DNA of 64,000 nt from Craspedostauros australis (lineage: Eukaryota > Bacillariophyta > Bacillariophyceae > Mastogloiales > Achnanthaceae): positions 310,001 through 374,000 of the forward strand of contig JAMXDE010000021.1 in assembly GCA_026770025.1 (NCBI GenBank). Reading direction: 5' to 3'. The position numbers and the translations under genes were made by a program. Numbering within the stretch: the stretch's first letter is position 1; each line of letters starts with the position of its first letter. The notes beneath the pieces are model-generated. The model searched no databases. It saw only the letters and a list, made by a program, of their open reading frames with translations, and was not told the origin of the DNA. This document shows positions 10,537 to 18,723 of the stretch, piece after piece.

Positions 10537-12672
10537 CTACTGCTTCGCGTCCGAGATGTCGTCGTGTGGCTGGTGCCCTTCCTCCAACGGCTTGCGTGCC
10601 ACCACCACAACTCGCGCGCACAGCTTGTCCATGTCGTACGACTCCAGATGCTTGAACTCGTCGCCACCCACGTGCACCTTGTTGCGATCCGGATTGCTGC
10701 CTTCCAGGGCCTCCGCGGGTAATTCCATGGACATGGAACTGTCGCTGCCATCGATCTGGACCTCCACGAATCCCAGCGCCTCGCACATGGGTTGGATGGT
10801 GGTCTTGGCGACGAACAGCTTCATGCAGCTGGGCCAATTCACGCCAGGCTCCAACGATTCATCCTGAATGGTCGATGTGCAGATGGAGATGCGGCCGCCG
10901 GGTTTGAGGATGCGAAAGACTTCGGCAAAGGCCCTCTCCTTGTTAGGAGCCAGGCAGAAGGCGCCGTTCGAAATGATGACATCGAAGCTGTTGTCGGGGA
11001 TGGGCAAACGTTCCATGTCCGCGACTTCAAATTGCAGATTGGCTTGGCGGCGATCGTGGGCTCGCGATCGGGCATGCTCGACTTGCTTCGAGCTGAGGTC
11101 GATGCCCAGGACCTTGCCGGCGGGTCCCGTGGCGGCGGCAGCGATAAAGGAATCGATGCCGAGGCCGGAGCCGATGTCCAGGACAACGTCGCCTGGTTGG
11201 ATGTTTGCATGGATGTGCGGATTTCCTACGCCCTGGTAGTTGTACGCATCGGCACCCGCAATCTGGAACTGCTCTTCGGTGTAGCCCAGCGCGGACATGA
11301 TGGCCTGAGCCTTGCGCATGTTGCCCTCCAGGTGAGCAGATTCGCCCACCTTATCGTATGCGGCTTTCGTTTCCTCCTTCGCCATCTCCTCCTCGTCTTG
11401 GTAGAGGTAGATGTAGTCGGCAGGATTGGAGCCTTCTGGACCGTACATGGACTGAATGTCGTCCTTGCAGGCCTCATCGTCATCCAGGTCGACCGTGGAG
11501 CTCATGGACAAGACCAAGCTGGTTTCACCTGCCATGGTCGGATGCGCCTCCAGCACGCGTTCTGGTACGCCGCAGTAATTCATGAGATGGCCGTTGCCAG
11601 CGATTACGAGGTATTTATCACCACGAGGTTCCGTCTGGTCGGTCATACCGTTACGAGTGTCTCTGGCACGATCATCTTCAACTTTCACTGATGCCACATA
11701 CTTTCCATCGCCAATTTCTAGTTTTGGTTCTTGCTTTACGCCTGCTGACGATGCTGCTCCTTCGTCTGCCTTTGACGATCCTGCCGCTGTTGACATGGTT
11801 AGTGCCGATGCCAGCGTTGTCGGAACGACATTCTCCTTGCCCTGCGCATGCGTATGCACATGCTCACCACTTCCACCATCGCGCCGCTGCTGATCCGCCA
11901 CCTCCCCAGCTAGCAGCTGATTGACCTTGTTGGCCATGGAGACGTCCTTCAGAACCTGCGCCTTGAAGATCTTTCGGAATCCGTCCGTGGGCGGAGTAGA
12001 CTCGAAGAAGGGACGCCCCGTGATCAGGCTTTCAAAGACGTTGTAATGAAAGTCCGTGCCATCCAGATTGATCTGAATGGGCAACCACTCCGGGGAGGTC
12101 TGCTCACGCACCGCATCGATGCCGTCCTTGATGAGGACGCGCGCAAATTGGCGTGGAATGAAGCCTCCGTGCAGCTTGATCTTGTGATTATGCTCGCGGG
12201 CATCCTCCAGGAGGGGCTTGTAGGGATCGAGGTCATGCCCCTCGCTACCATGGTCATTGTACTGCTGCTTGAGCTGCTCAAAGTCGATCTCGCCCTTCTG
12301 GTACTGCTGCAGCAGCCCATCCATGTCCAACGAGAAATGTTCCATCACAACGTGGAGCTTCTGCGCGGACTGCGCCATCTCCTGCTGCAGCGCCTGCTGG
12401 AATGCGACGATGGGCGGACGGGAATGGATCTCTCCGCAGAAGACGAGCTTGTTGTCCGCCAGTTCCGACAGCGCTGCCGATTCCCCGAACGCCTTGTCGG
12501 CGCCTTGCGTTTGGTAGCTGGGACCATCGAGGATGCTGGGCGAGCTCCTCGCTGTCATCAGCTTGTACGCCGCCTGTCTCAGCGTCTTCCTCGTCGCCAT
12601 CATCCGGTTCAACTTGCTTCGCCTGAGGCAGAGATCGCGACGTATTTGTAGCGGATGACGATAGCAGAGCAT
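10537..12672 (-). CDS. ChaN-like domain fused to ArsM-like SAM methyltransferase
   Basis: Uninterrupted frame of 711 residues from the ATG at 12672; the longer frame begins only at TTG. The N-terminal 45 residues are Arg/Lys/Leu-rich without acidic residues and could be a mitochondrial or other targeting peptide. Residues about 60-385 match the ChaN-like cofactor/haem-binding family (PF04187 type): LVFCGEIHSRP, VVMEHFSLDMD, and late LVIAGNGHLMNYCGVPERV. A charged linker follows. Residues about 430-665 form a class-I methyltransferase closest to arsenite methyltransferases: LGYTEEQFQIAGADAYNY, GVGNP, VLDIGSGLGID (about residue 496), GKVLGIDLSSKQVEHA, ISNGAFCLAPNKE, FRILKPGGRI. The family's usual GCGNP cysteine is Val here and the NC(V) cysteine is Gly, so arsenic as substrate is doubtful. 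The fusion suggests the methyltransferase acts on something linked to the ChaN domain; that is inference. Confidence 0.88.
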   Translation of the reverse strand: MLCYRHPLQIRRDLCLRRSKLNRMMATRKTLRQAAYKLMTARSSPSILDGPSYQTQGADKAFGESAALSELADNKLVFCGEIHSRPPIVAFQQALQQEMAQSAQKLHVVMEHFSLDMDGLLQQYQKGEIDFEQLKQQYNDHGSEGHDLDPYKPLLEDAREHNHKIKLHGGFIPRQFARVLIKDGIDAVREQTSPEWLPIQINLDGTDFHYNVFESLITGRPFFESTPPTDGFRKIFKAQVLKDVSMANKVNQLLAGEVADQQRRDGGSGEHVHTHAQGKENVVPTTLASALTMSTAAGSSKADEGAASSAGVKQEPKLEIGDGKYVASVKVEDDRARDTRNGMTDQTEPRGDKYLVIAGNGHLMNYCGVPERVLEAHPTMAGETSLVLSMSSTVDLDDDEACKDDIQSMYGPEGSNPADYIYLYQDEEEMAKEETKAAYDKVGESAHLEGNMRKAQAIMSALGYTEEQFQIAGADAYNYQGVGNPHIHANIQPGDVVLDIGSGLGIDSFIAAAATGPAGKVLGIDLSSKQVEHARSRAHDRRQANLQFEVADMERLPIPDNSFDVIISNGAFCLAPNKERAFAEVFRILKPGGRISICTSTIQDESLEPGVNWPSCMKLFVAKTTIQPMCEALGFVEVQIDGSDSSMSMELPAEALEGSNPDRNKVHVGGDEFKHLESYDMDKLCARVVVVARKPLEEGHQPHDDISDAKQ

Positions 12673-12990
12673 CCACAATGGACTCTCAATCTCAATCTCC
12701 GCAGAGACCGACGATCAGTGTTGCGGTTGTTGCGTTGGTCGGTGTTTGGATCCTCTTGTTCTGCTTTTGTTCATCTTGACGGTTCTCATCCTTGTGTTCT
12801 TCGTTGACAACTCAGAGAATCGTGTTTTTCCACGATTTGTGAGATCCGACTCGCACGACCAAAAGCTAGGGATTCATCAGTGTTTTCATCTCCACCTCCA
12901 TCCCCGTTCGTCGGTCGTAGCTCGTATTAGCAGCATATCCATGCCTTCATCTTTCCCATGGTACTCTTCTCACCACTCGCACCGTCTTCA
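12673..12990. other. Intergenic between two minus-strand genes
   Basis: 318 bases between the methyltransferase start and the sulfotransferase stop, both on the minus strand. It is expected to hold the methyltransferase promoter and the sulfotransferase 3' flank? The order on the minus strand makes it the upstream side of the sulfotransferase stop only in the + sense; I see no gene or clear signal. Confidence 0.3.
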
Positions 12991-14244
12991 TCATGCCTGC
13001 AACACATCCGAAGGCACGGTGTACCCAAATGCCTCCATGAGCTGCTGGCCTCTGCTTGACATAATGAGCTGTTTGGCGTAGGCCAGATCGTCCTGCGTCA
13101 TACCGTACGTCCGGTTCTGCCGTGCATGCTTCGCCATGGCCTTGGCCAGATCGGTGTGATCCGTTCCATGCACGTTGTCGGCGCCCATCTTGACGGACTT
13201 CGCCGTCAACCGCACCTTGGAGTTCATCGTGCCGCCGGCGCAATCGCAGATTTCCGTCAGAACCTCGTGCGGATGATAGACGAGATCCTCGAGACGGACC
13301 ATCAATCGCGGAAACGTCGCGTTGGCGTACTCGCCGTACCAGTCCACCCACATGTCGAGCAAGGTGTCGTGATACAGGTCGGCCGTCTTGTAATGCACGC
13401 GGACCGGGACGCGAGTCGCGTTGATGGTGAAGTTGGCCTTGTCCTTGATATTGTCGACCTTCCACGGATCGCGGTCGTAGTATTGCCGCAGTTCCTTGGG
13501 ATCCGTGTCCAGCCACTTGCGGTCGATGTCGTTTGCGATGAGGTTGGGACAGTGCGCCGGATCATCCGTGGAGTTCTTGCTGCGTGCCACGACGTGGAAC
13601 CAGTGCGCGGCGTACCGCACGTTGCACATGGATTGCATCCAGCTGAAGGGATCGCGCACCATGACGATGGGGAGGTAGTCCTGGTTGATGAGCTGCGGCC
13701 TGGAATGATGCTCCATTCGAAATCTGGGAGGCTGGTGCTTGCCCCAGTTGACCTGCCAAAACACGCCCTCGTTGCCCTTTTCGGGACCTTGCCAAGGCAG
13801 CTTGCAGGCGTTGCGCAGAACGTCGAAGAGGAAGTTCGTGCCGCTGTTGAACGTGCCGGCCGGTGCCATCAATCGCCGATGGATGCTGACGCGTTTGCGG
13901 TACGCCTCGCAGGTATCCAATCCGTACGTGTGCTGCTTGTCGCCAAACCGGTCCATCACTTCGCCCCATGTCGGCAGCTGATCGCGCAGCCGCTCCGGCT
14001 CTGCCACGCTGGCGTACTTCAGGATCTTGATCAGCCGCTCCTTGCTGGTTCGGTTGACAGCAGCGTGCGTGCCGACAATGTCCTTTCCGATGACGACGGA
14101 AGAGTCCAGATGGTGCAGCGCCGCCAGATTGACGATGGTCACCACGCACGCAATCATGGCGAGAATGGCCGCCAGCAATTTGTCCAACGCAACGCCCCTG
14201 CTTCGTCGTCGCGCTTGTCGTCGCGGTTGTGTGCCTTGCGTCAT
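12991..14244 (-). CDS. Type II membrane sulfotransferase-like protein
   Basis: Single exon, 417 residues from the ATG at 14244 (MTQGTQPRRQARRRSRG); a longer frame starts only at TTG. A short basic cytoplasmic tail is followed by one membrane helix (about residues 20-45, LLAAILAMIACVVTIVNLAA), the usual layout of Golgi-resident glycan-modifying enzymes. The luminal part has APAGTFNSGTNFLFDVL (about 125-140), matching the 5'-phosphosulfate-binding loop of PAPS-dependent sulfotransferases. It also has VMVRDPFSWMQSM (about 193-205), matching the 3'-phosphate-binding strand-helix with the RDP core. Several N-x-S/T sites are present (NST, NFT, NAT, NRT). The likely role is sulfation of glycans or other secreted acceptors in the Golgi. 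The acceptor substrate cannot be inferred. Confidence 0.85.
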   Translation of the reverse strand: MTQGTQPRRQARRRSRGVALDKLLAAILAMIACVVTIVNLAALHHLDSSVVIGKDIVGTHAAVNRTSKERLIKILKYASVAEPERLRDQLPTWGEVMDRFGDKQHTYGLDTCEAYRKRVSIHRRLMAPAGTFNSGTNFLFDVLRNACKLPWQGPEKGNEGVFWQVNWGKHQPPRFRMEHHSRPQLINQDYLPIVMVRDPFSWMQSMCNVRYAAHWFHVVARSKNSTDDPAHCPNLIANDIDRKWLDTDPKELRQYYDRDPWKVDNIKDKANFTINATRVPVRVHYKTADLYHDTLLDMWVDWYGEYANATFPRLMVRLEDLVYHPHEVLTEICDCAGGTMNSKVRLTAKSVKMGADNVHGTDHTDLAKAMAKHARQNRTYGMTQDDLAYAKQLIMSSRGQQLMEAFGYTVPSDVLQA

Positions 14245-14554
14245 CTCCAAGCCATTTCTTGCATCCGTGTGCGTTGGTTATGTGATGTTGGTGATGTTGA
14301 TGATGTTGATGATGAATGGCCAATGCTCAAATCTTACTTTTGATGTTGTTGTTGTTCTGCGTTGTTCTGTGTTGTTTTCGTCGAGGGCATTTGGTTGGCG
14401 CCAAGCTTCGTTCCCGCGACGCACAGTACAAAGAGGAATCTAGAGAGTAAGCACTATCATCGATTGCTGACATACACTCCGGTAGCATGCGACTACTTGT
14501 ACTGTCAATGCAATTGGAGCAAACCCTTCGAAGCAGGACCAGGGAAGTCTGCCG

Positions 14555-14586
<32 letters not shown>

Positions 14587-14645
14587 TTTGTTATGATTTG
14601 GTTCCCAACGCTTCCTTCTGTTACACCTATTTACTCTGTTGAGAG
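14245..14645. other. Intergenic, repeat-rich
   Basis: Upstream of the sulfotransferase and downstream of the dioxygenase-like gene, both on the minus strand. It contains TGATGTTGATGATG-type triplet repeats at about 14280-14315 and a TC run at 14555-14583. No gene seen. Confidence 0.5.
14555..14583 (+). repeat. (TC)n microsatellite
   Basis: About 14 TC units in the intergenic region just downstream of the dioxygenase-like gene (which lies on the minus strand). Confidence 0.85.
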
Positions 14646-16430
14646 TCAGATGCCGTGCTCTTCGAAGATGCGTGCCTTGTCGTTCCAATTCTTTGGATCG
14701 AGGAACCAGGCCTGGGTGGTGTTGGTGTACAGCAACGGCCGCTCCTTTGTCTTGGAGTTGTTGGCAAGCCCGAAGTGCAGGATGCGGCAATCGAACATCA
14801 CGACGTCGCCCAACGTCAAGCACGGACGCACCAGGAAGGGATACACGTTGTCGTCGGCCTCGCCGCAGTGCCGGGCCGTGAATCGCAAATCGTGCGAGCC
14901 ATGCACAAAGGCCGTCCCGCCGACTTCCTCGTCGAAGGCGGCCCCAGGCGTGAAGATGTTGACGTAATGCGCGGGCAGGTCGGGAACGTGCTCGAACAGA
15001 TGCGGCGTGTCGGCGTGCAAGGCCTGTTCGGCGGCGCCGGGGAAGCTGACGATGCCGCCGACGGGTGATACGCGCAGATCCTGGAAACTACCGTCGGGTC
15101 CCGATCCTTCAAAGTTGTATCGGCCCATGTTGCCGCGGTACAGAGCTTCGTCCTTGGGGCTCATGCAGGTGCGCACGATGTCCAGCAAGTCCTTGTGGCC
15201 GCGCAAGAAACCATCCGGAGTTGTAGACGTTGTTCTGTTGTTGGACTTGACGATCCGGTTGGCGTTGCCAATGTCATCGTCGTCTTTGCCATCGCCGCCA
15301 CTGTTCCCTTCAATGCTTTTCCTCAACTTCGATAGCTGGCTTCCATGTCGGATATCCAATCGCAGATCTTCGCGCATCGACAATTCCTGATAGGCTTGGG
15401 GTTCGAATTCGGAGTTTTGCGGATTGTAAATGTCAACATGATCGCGCTCCTTCAGGATCTTCGCAGCATCATGCACAGTTTGGAGTACTGCGTTTCCAAA
15501 TTGCTGGCATTCGTGCGGATTGAGGATCTGCCGAATGATGCAGTAGCCGTGCTTCGATAAGGCGTTTGCCGCCCTTTGGATGGAATGCTCTGTCATGGTC
15601 GATGATCGGGCTTCGGATGCCGAGAGCGTTGTCGTCGCATCTTCCAGGAAGGCTTGTTCTGTCGTGATCTTGTGAGATGATGGCAACCAAGGGCAAATTG
15701 AGGTATGGGCTTGGATGCAGTGTTTCTTCATGGCGAGAAGGGATATCGAAGGACCGAGCGTATTGTGTTTGCTTTCGTTCGAGTATATCGTCTTGATGGT
15801 TGACTTTGCAACATGCTTTCGAAGATGGTCGGGTAGATCTTCGATCGAGACTGAACGTCCAGATGCTTGGCGCAATAGTAGCATAATGATACCTCCTGGC
15901 ATCACCATTGAGATGTCGTTCTGTTGCTGTGCGTCATCCACAATGATCAGTGCATCCAAACTGTTGCTGTCCGCTTCCTGTGTTTCGATTGTTGTATCGG
16001 GGCTCATAGCGGATTCTGTGCATGTGATCCCGCTGGGTGATGTGATCTGAATGCCCCTCTGTTGGACATGCTGCCGAATTGCTCGCTCCAGCAGTTGCCA
16101 ATCACCGCCGGTAATACTAGTAGTGGTGTTACCGCTACTCCCATTTTCATCGATTTGGCTGATGGCAAGCCCGACGACGCGATCCTGCAGTTTGACTTGG
16201 GCGTTGCTCTTGAGGAACTCTTGTGAAAGATTCAAAGCCAGTGCCGATGCAACCTCTTTCCAGCCTTGTGCTGTCGCAGCTGTTGCTGATGATGCTTTGC
16301 CATTCGAAGCACCGTCGCAGGTTTGCTCAGCGCCACTTTTGCCGTTGCCGTTGTTGTTATCATTATCGTCGTCATCGCTGTCGCTCCCGAATGCATCCCA
16401 TGCATCCTCCTCATCTGAATTGCCTCCCAT
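14646..16430 (-). CDS. Phytanoyl-CoA dioxygenase-like Fe(II)/2-oxoglutarate enzyme
   Basis: Single exon, 594 residues from the ATG at 16430 (MGGNSDEEDAWDAFGSDSDDD); an upstream extension starts only at TTG. The first 50 residues are very acidic. The region to about 290 has no recognised domain. The C-terminal half is PhyH-like: HGYCIIRQILNPHECQQF opens the fold; the iron-binding H-x-D is HADTPH (His about 472, Asp about 474); the distal His is in DCRILHFG (about 552); and the 2-oxoglutarate Arg is in RPLLYTN (about 570). EEVGGTAFVHGSH is the usual 'GG...PGSH' strand variant. All three metal ligands and the Arg are present, so it is probably an active hydroxylase. The family hydroxylates fatty acyl groups, small metabolites or antibiotics; the substrate here is unknown. 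Confidence 0.87.
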   Translation of the reverse strand: MGGNSDEEDAWDAFGSDSDDDDNDNNNGNGKSGAEQTCDGASNGKASSATAATAQGWKEVASALALNLSQEFLKSNAQVKLQDRVVGLAISQIDENGSSGNTTTSITGGDWQLLERAIRQHVQQRGIQITSPSGITCTESAMSPDTTIETQEADSNSLDALIIVDDAQQQNDISMVMPGGIIMLLLRQASGRSVSIEDLPDHLRKHVAKSTIKTIYSNESKHNTLGPSISLLAMKKHCIQAHTSICPWLPSSHKITTEQAFLEDATTTLSASEARSSTMTEHSIQRAANALSKHGYCIIRQILNPHECQQFGNAVLQTVHDAAKILKERDHVDIYNPQNSEFEPQAYQELSMREDLRLDIRHGSQLSKLRKSIEGNSGGDGKDDDDIGNANRIVKSNNRTTSTTPDGFLRGHKDLLDIVRTCMSPKDEALYRGNMGRYNFEGSGPDGSFQDLRVSPVGGIVSFPGAAEQALHADTPHLFEHVPDLPAHYVNIFTPGAAFDEEVGGTAFVHGSHDLRFTARHCGEADDNVYPFLVRPCLTLGDVVMFDCRILHFGLANNSKTKERPLLYTNTTQAWFLDPKNWNDKARIFEEHGI

Positions 16431-16740
16431 GCTGGATGTTCCTACTGCTGTCGTCAATTTGTTTGTTCCTATCGCTGAGATTTGAATGTTACCAAGTTGT
16501 GGGGCTGCGATGGATCATCTGAGTTGTGGTGCGATGGGGAGGCTTGTGTGCTGGGCTGGTTTGGTGGTTGTCGAGGGGTTCGGCTTGATGGCATCCGGGA
16601 TTCATTTGGATCAGCAGTGGTGTTTGCGGAATGATCTTGGGCGCAAACATCTTGGAGAGGAGTGAGCGTAGCTCAACACAAGTAGCTCGGACTATGAAAT
16701 GGCATCATCAGAAGACTCTACTTTATTCTATTTTAGGATG
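16431..16740. other. Short intergenic region
   Basis: 310 bases upstream of the dioxygenase-like gene and downstream of the pseudouridine synthase, both on the minus strand. No gene or repeat seen. Confidence 0.5.
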
Positions 16741-18029
16741 CTATCCTGTGCTGTCTACATCCTTCCCTGGTCCCTGAGCGAACAATGTCGGAAAACTGCG
16801 CTTGGCATCGTCACACCAGCTGGTGGATTGGATGATGGCTTCAAGGTCAGCTGGAAAAGGACACGAAATGTGGATTCCATCAGGTGGAAGATACTTGTAT
16901 TGATCGATCGTGCCTTGTTCACCATCGCCATAACTCGAACTGCCAGCATTCGGTCCAATGCGGATGGAATGGCAGTGCAAACACAAGCGCTGTCGGTATC
17001 CAAGATCTTCGAAATGGATCTTCCAAGCCTTGTTCTCCTTTCGGTCTGGATGATGCCTCGTTTCGGAGACGATGGGATGGTTCAATCGTCCCAGATGTTG
17101 GCGGATCTGATGCCATCTGCCTGTCCTTGGACTTGCCCGGACCAGGCAACACCGTTGTGGTGGACCGTCGCTTCCGCACAATCCCTGGATACATTGGCAT
17201 GCATTGTGTCGAATGGAATGAAAAGCAAAGTTGAGTGAGGCGGTGTGGATTGTGCCATAAGTAGCACGAAGGGGATATCGACGATTGGTTTGCTCTGCAC
17301 GAAAAGCAGAGCAGCATCGTGGTGTTTGAAGTGAAAGAGGGCGAATGTCTCCGTGAAGACGCAATGCGCCCCTTCCATCCATCGCACGTAGCAACACCGT
17401 GTTATGGCACACGCATTTACCTCGATCACAGTCACAGCATCCCGCATCTTGCCCTTCGAGTCCTTCACAGGCCCGTCGGCTGTGATGACGCCTTGCTGTC
17501 TCAGGAATTCACCATTCCCGCGACACAGTGCGTAATAGGTCTTCTGTGCGTGGTTGGTCAGCGCATCCTGCGCCTCCTTGGCAGCCTCCGCGGAGAATGC
17601 GAGCATGAGACAGCCAGATGTTGCCGCATCCAGGCGATGCACGAGGCGGATGCTTCCATCCTCCTTGTTCGGGAACGTTGCGTAGGCTCGTTGGAGGACA
17701 GGGATTACTTCCTCTGCGTCGGGGTCATCCGAGTTCCCGTTGCTGCTGTCCTTTCGCAGGATCTTTGTCCTGCGGTTCGTTTGCTTCTCAAGATAGTGGC
17801 ATGGTACCAGTGGTGGTTTCTCGATCACGGCGATGTGCTCCGATTGGAAGAGGACCGTGAGCGTCGGCGTTTCTTTCGCTGAAGTGGATGGAGAATCTTC
17901 CCTTCTCCGCGATGACTTGAGGCACCAATCTTGCCCATCATGAGCGTTGTGATGTCGGGTGTCTGGTTGATTCACATCGCTCGAAATGAAGAAGCAAAGG
18001 AATGGAATCCCCAACGCAAGGTTCACCAT
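16741..18029 (-). CDS. RluA/TruC-type pseudouridine synthase
   Basis: RNA pseudouridylation enzyme. Exon 1 is 18029-17421 (203 codons from MVNLALG), intron 17420-17185 (donor GTAAAT, acceptor CCAG), exon 2 is 17184-16741; the product is 350 residues. The longer frame to 18098 starts only at TTG. The catalytic motif is RLVHRLDAATSGCLML with the invariant Asp. The joined exons give KMRDAVTVIE-GLCGSDGPPQ and then RASPRTGRWHQIRQHLGRLN, followed by HPIVSETRHH. This pattern of TGRxHQ(I/L)R.H followed by HPI(I/V)..T.H is closest to TruC. The N-terminus is hydrophobic (LALGIPFLCFFISS) and could be a signal peptide or part of a bipartite organelle signal, so location is uncertain. The target RNA cannot be read from sequence. 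Confidence 0.88.
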
Positions 18030-18723
18030 GCTCTCTTGTGTTATTGCTTGCGATCTTGGAGGGAAGAAGCGTCGACTTCGCACATGTGCATCACGCAATG
18101 CATCCGTTGCAGCTTACTGTGGAGTATAGTGGAGTCCTCGTACATGTAATGCAACTCTGATATGAGCGTCACATCCCATCACGGCGCACGTACATTGCAT
18201 CACAGCCCCAACGCAAAAAGTCGTTTTCTCGTGTTTTGTTCGCGAGTTTGTGATGGTGCCTTCTTGTTGTGGGATGTTGGCGTACCGGCTGGCTTGCAAA
18301 CGATCATCTGCAACGGTTATATTAGTCATAAGTGTTGACCAAATTCGACATGTACGTTGAACAAATTCGACATGTGTCTCGCCTAAGTGCACACGACTGT
18401 TTGGCAACACAAGTTGTCGTTGTCATGTGCAAACTTTCCGCCACAATTTCTCGCCGATCACAAAGTCCGCAAATCGAAATCACGAACGCGCCTTTTGATG
18501 GTGACACAAACATTCATCACATCCATCACATTCATCACATCCATCACATCGGAAATGAAGCAGAGGCCTCAATCTTGGACACCATCTGCTCACAATACCA
18601 ATACCATCTCATCAACAAGGAGATTGAAAAGAAGACAAAGCATCAACTCGACAATCAGCGAGTACACGCACCGACTCACCTAACAGGAACAACAGTATCA
18701 AGCAATAGACAAGCAAAAGCAAC
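18030..18723. other. Divergent promoter region
   Basis: About 0.7 kb between the start codons of the pseudouridine synthase (-) and the P/S-rich protein (+). It contains a 9-base tandem repeat at 18515-18550 and a duplicated AAATTCGACATGT motif at about 18339-18373. The 60 bases before the + strand ATG are CAA-rich. Confidence 0.5.
18515..18550 (+). repeat. 9-base tandem repeat
   Basis: Four copies of CATCACAT(C/T) in the leader or promoter of the P/S-rich surface protein. Confidence 0.85.

Noticed and set aside
17082-17420. Readthrough of pseudouridine synthase exon 1 to a stop at 17082
   Set aside because: The conserved TGRxHQIR block lies in the other frame and is reached only by the splice 17420/17184.
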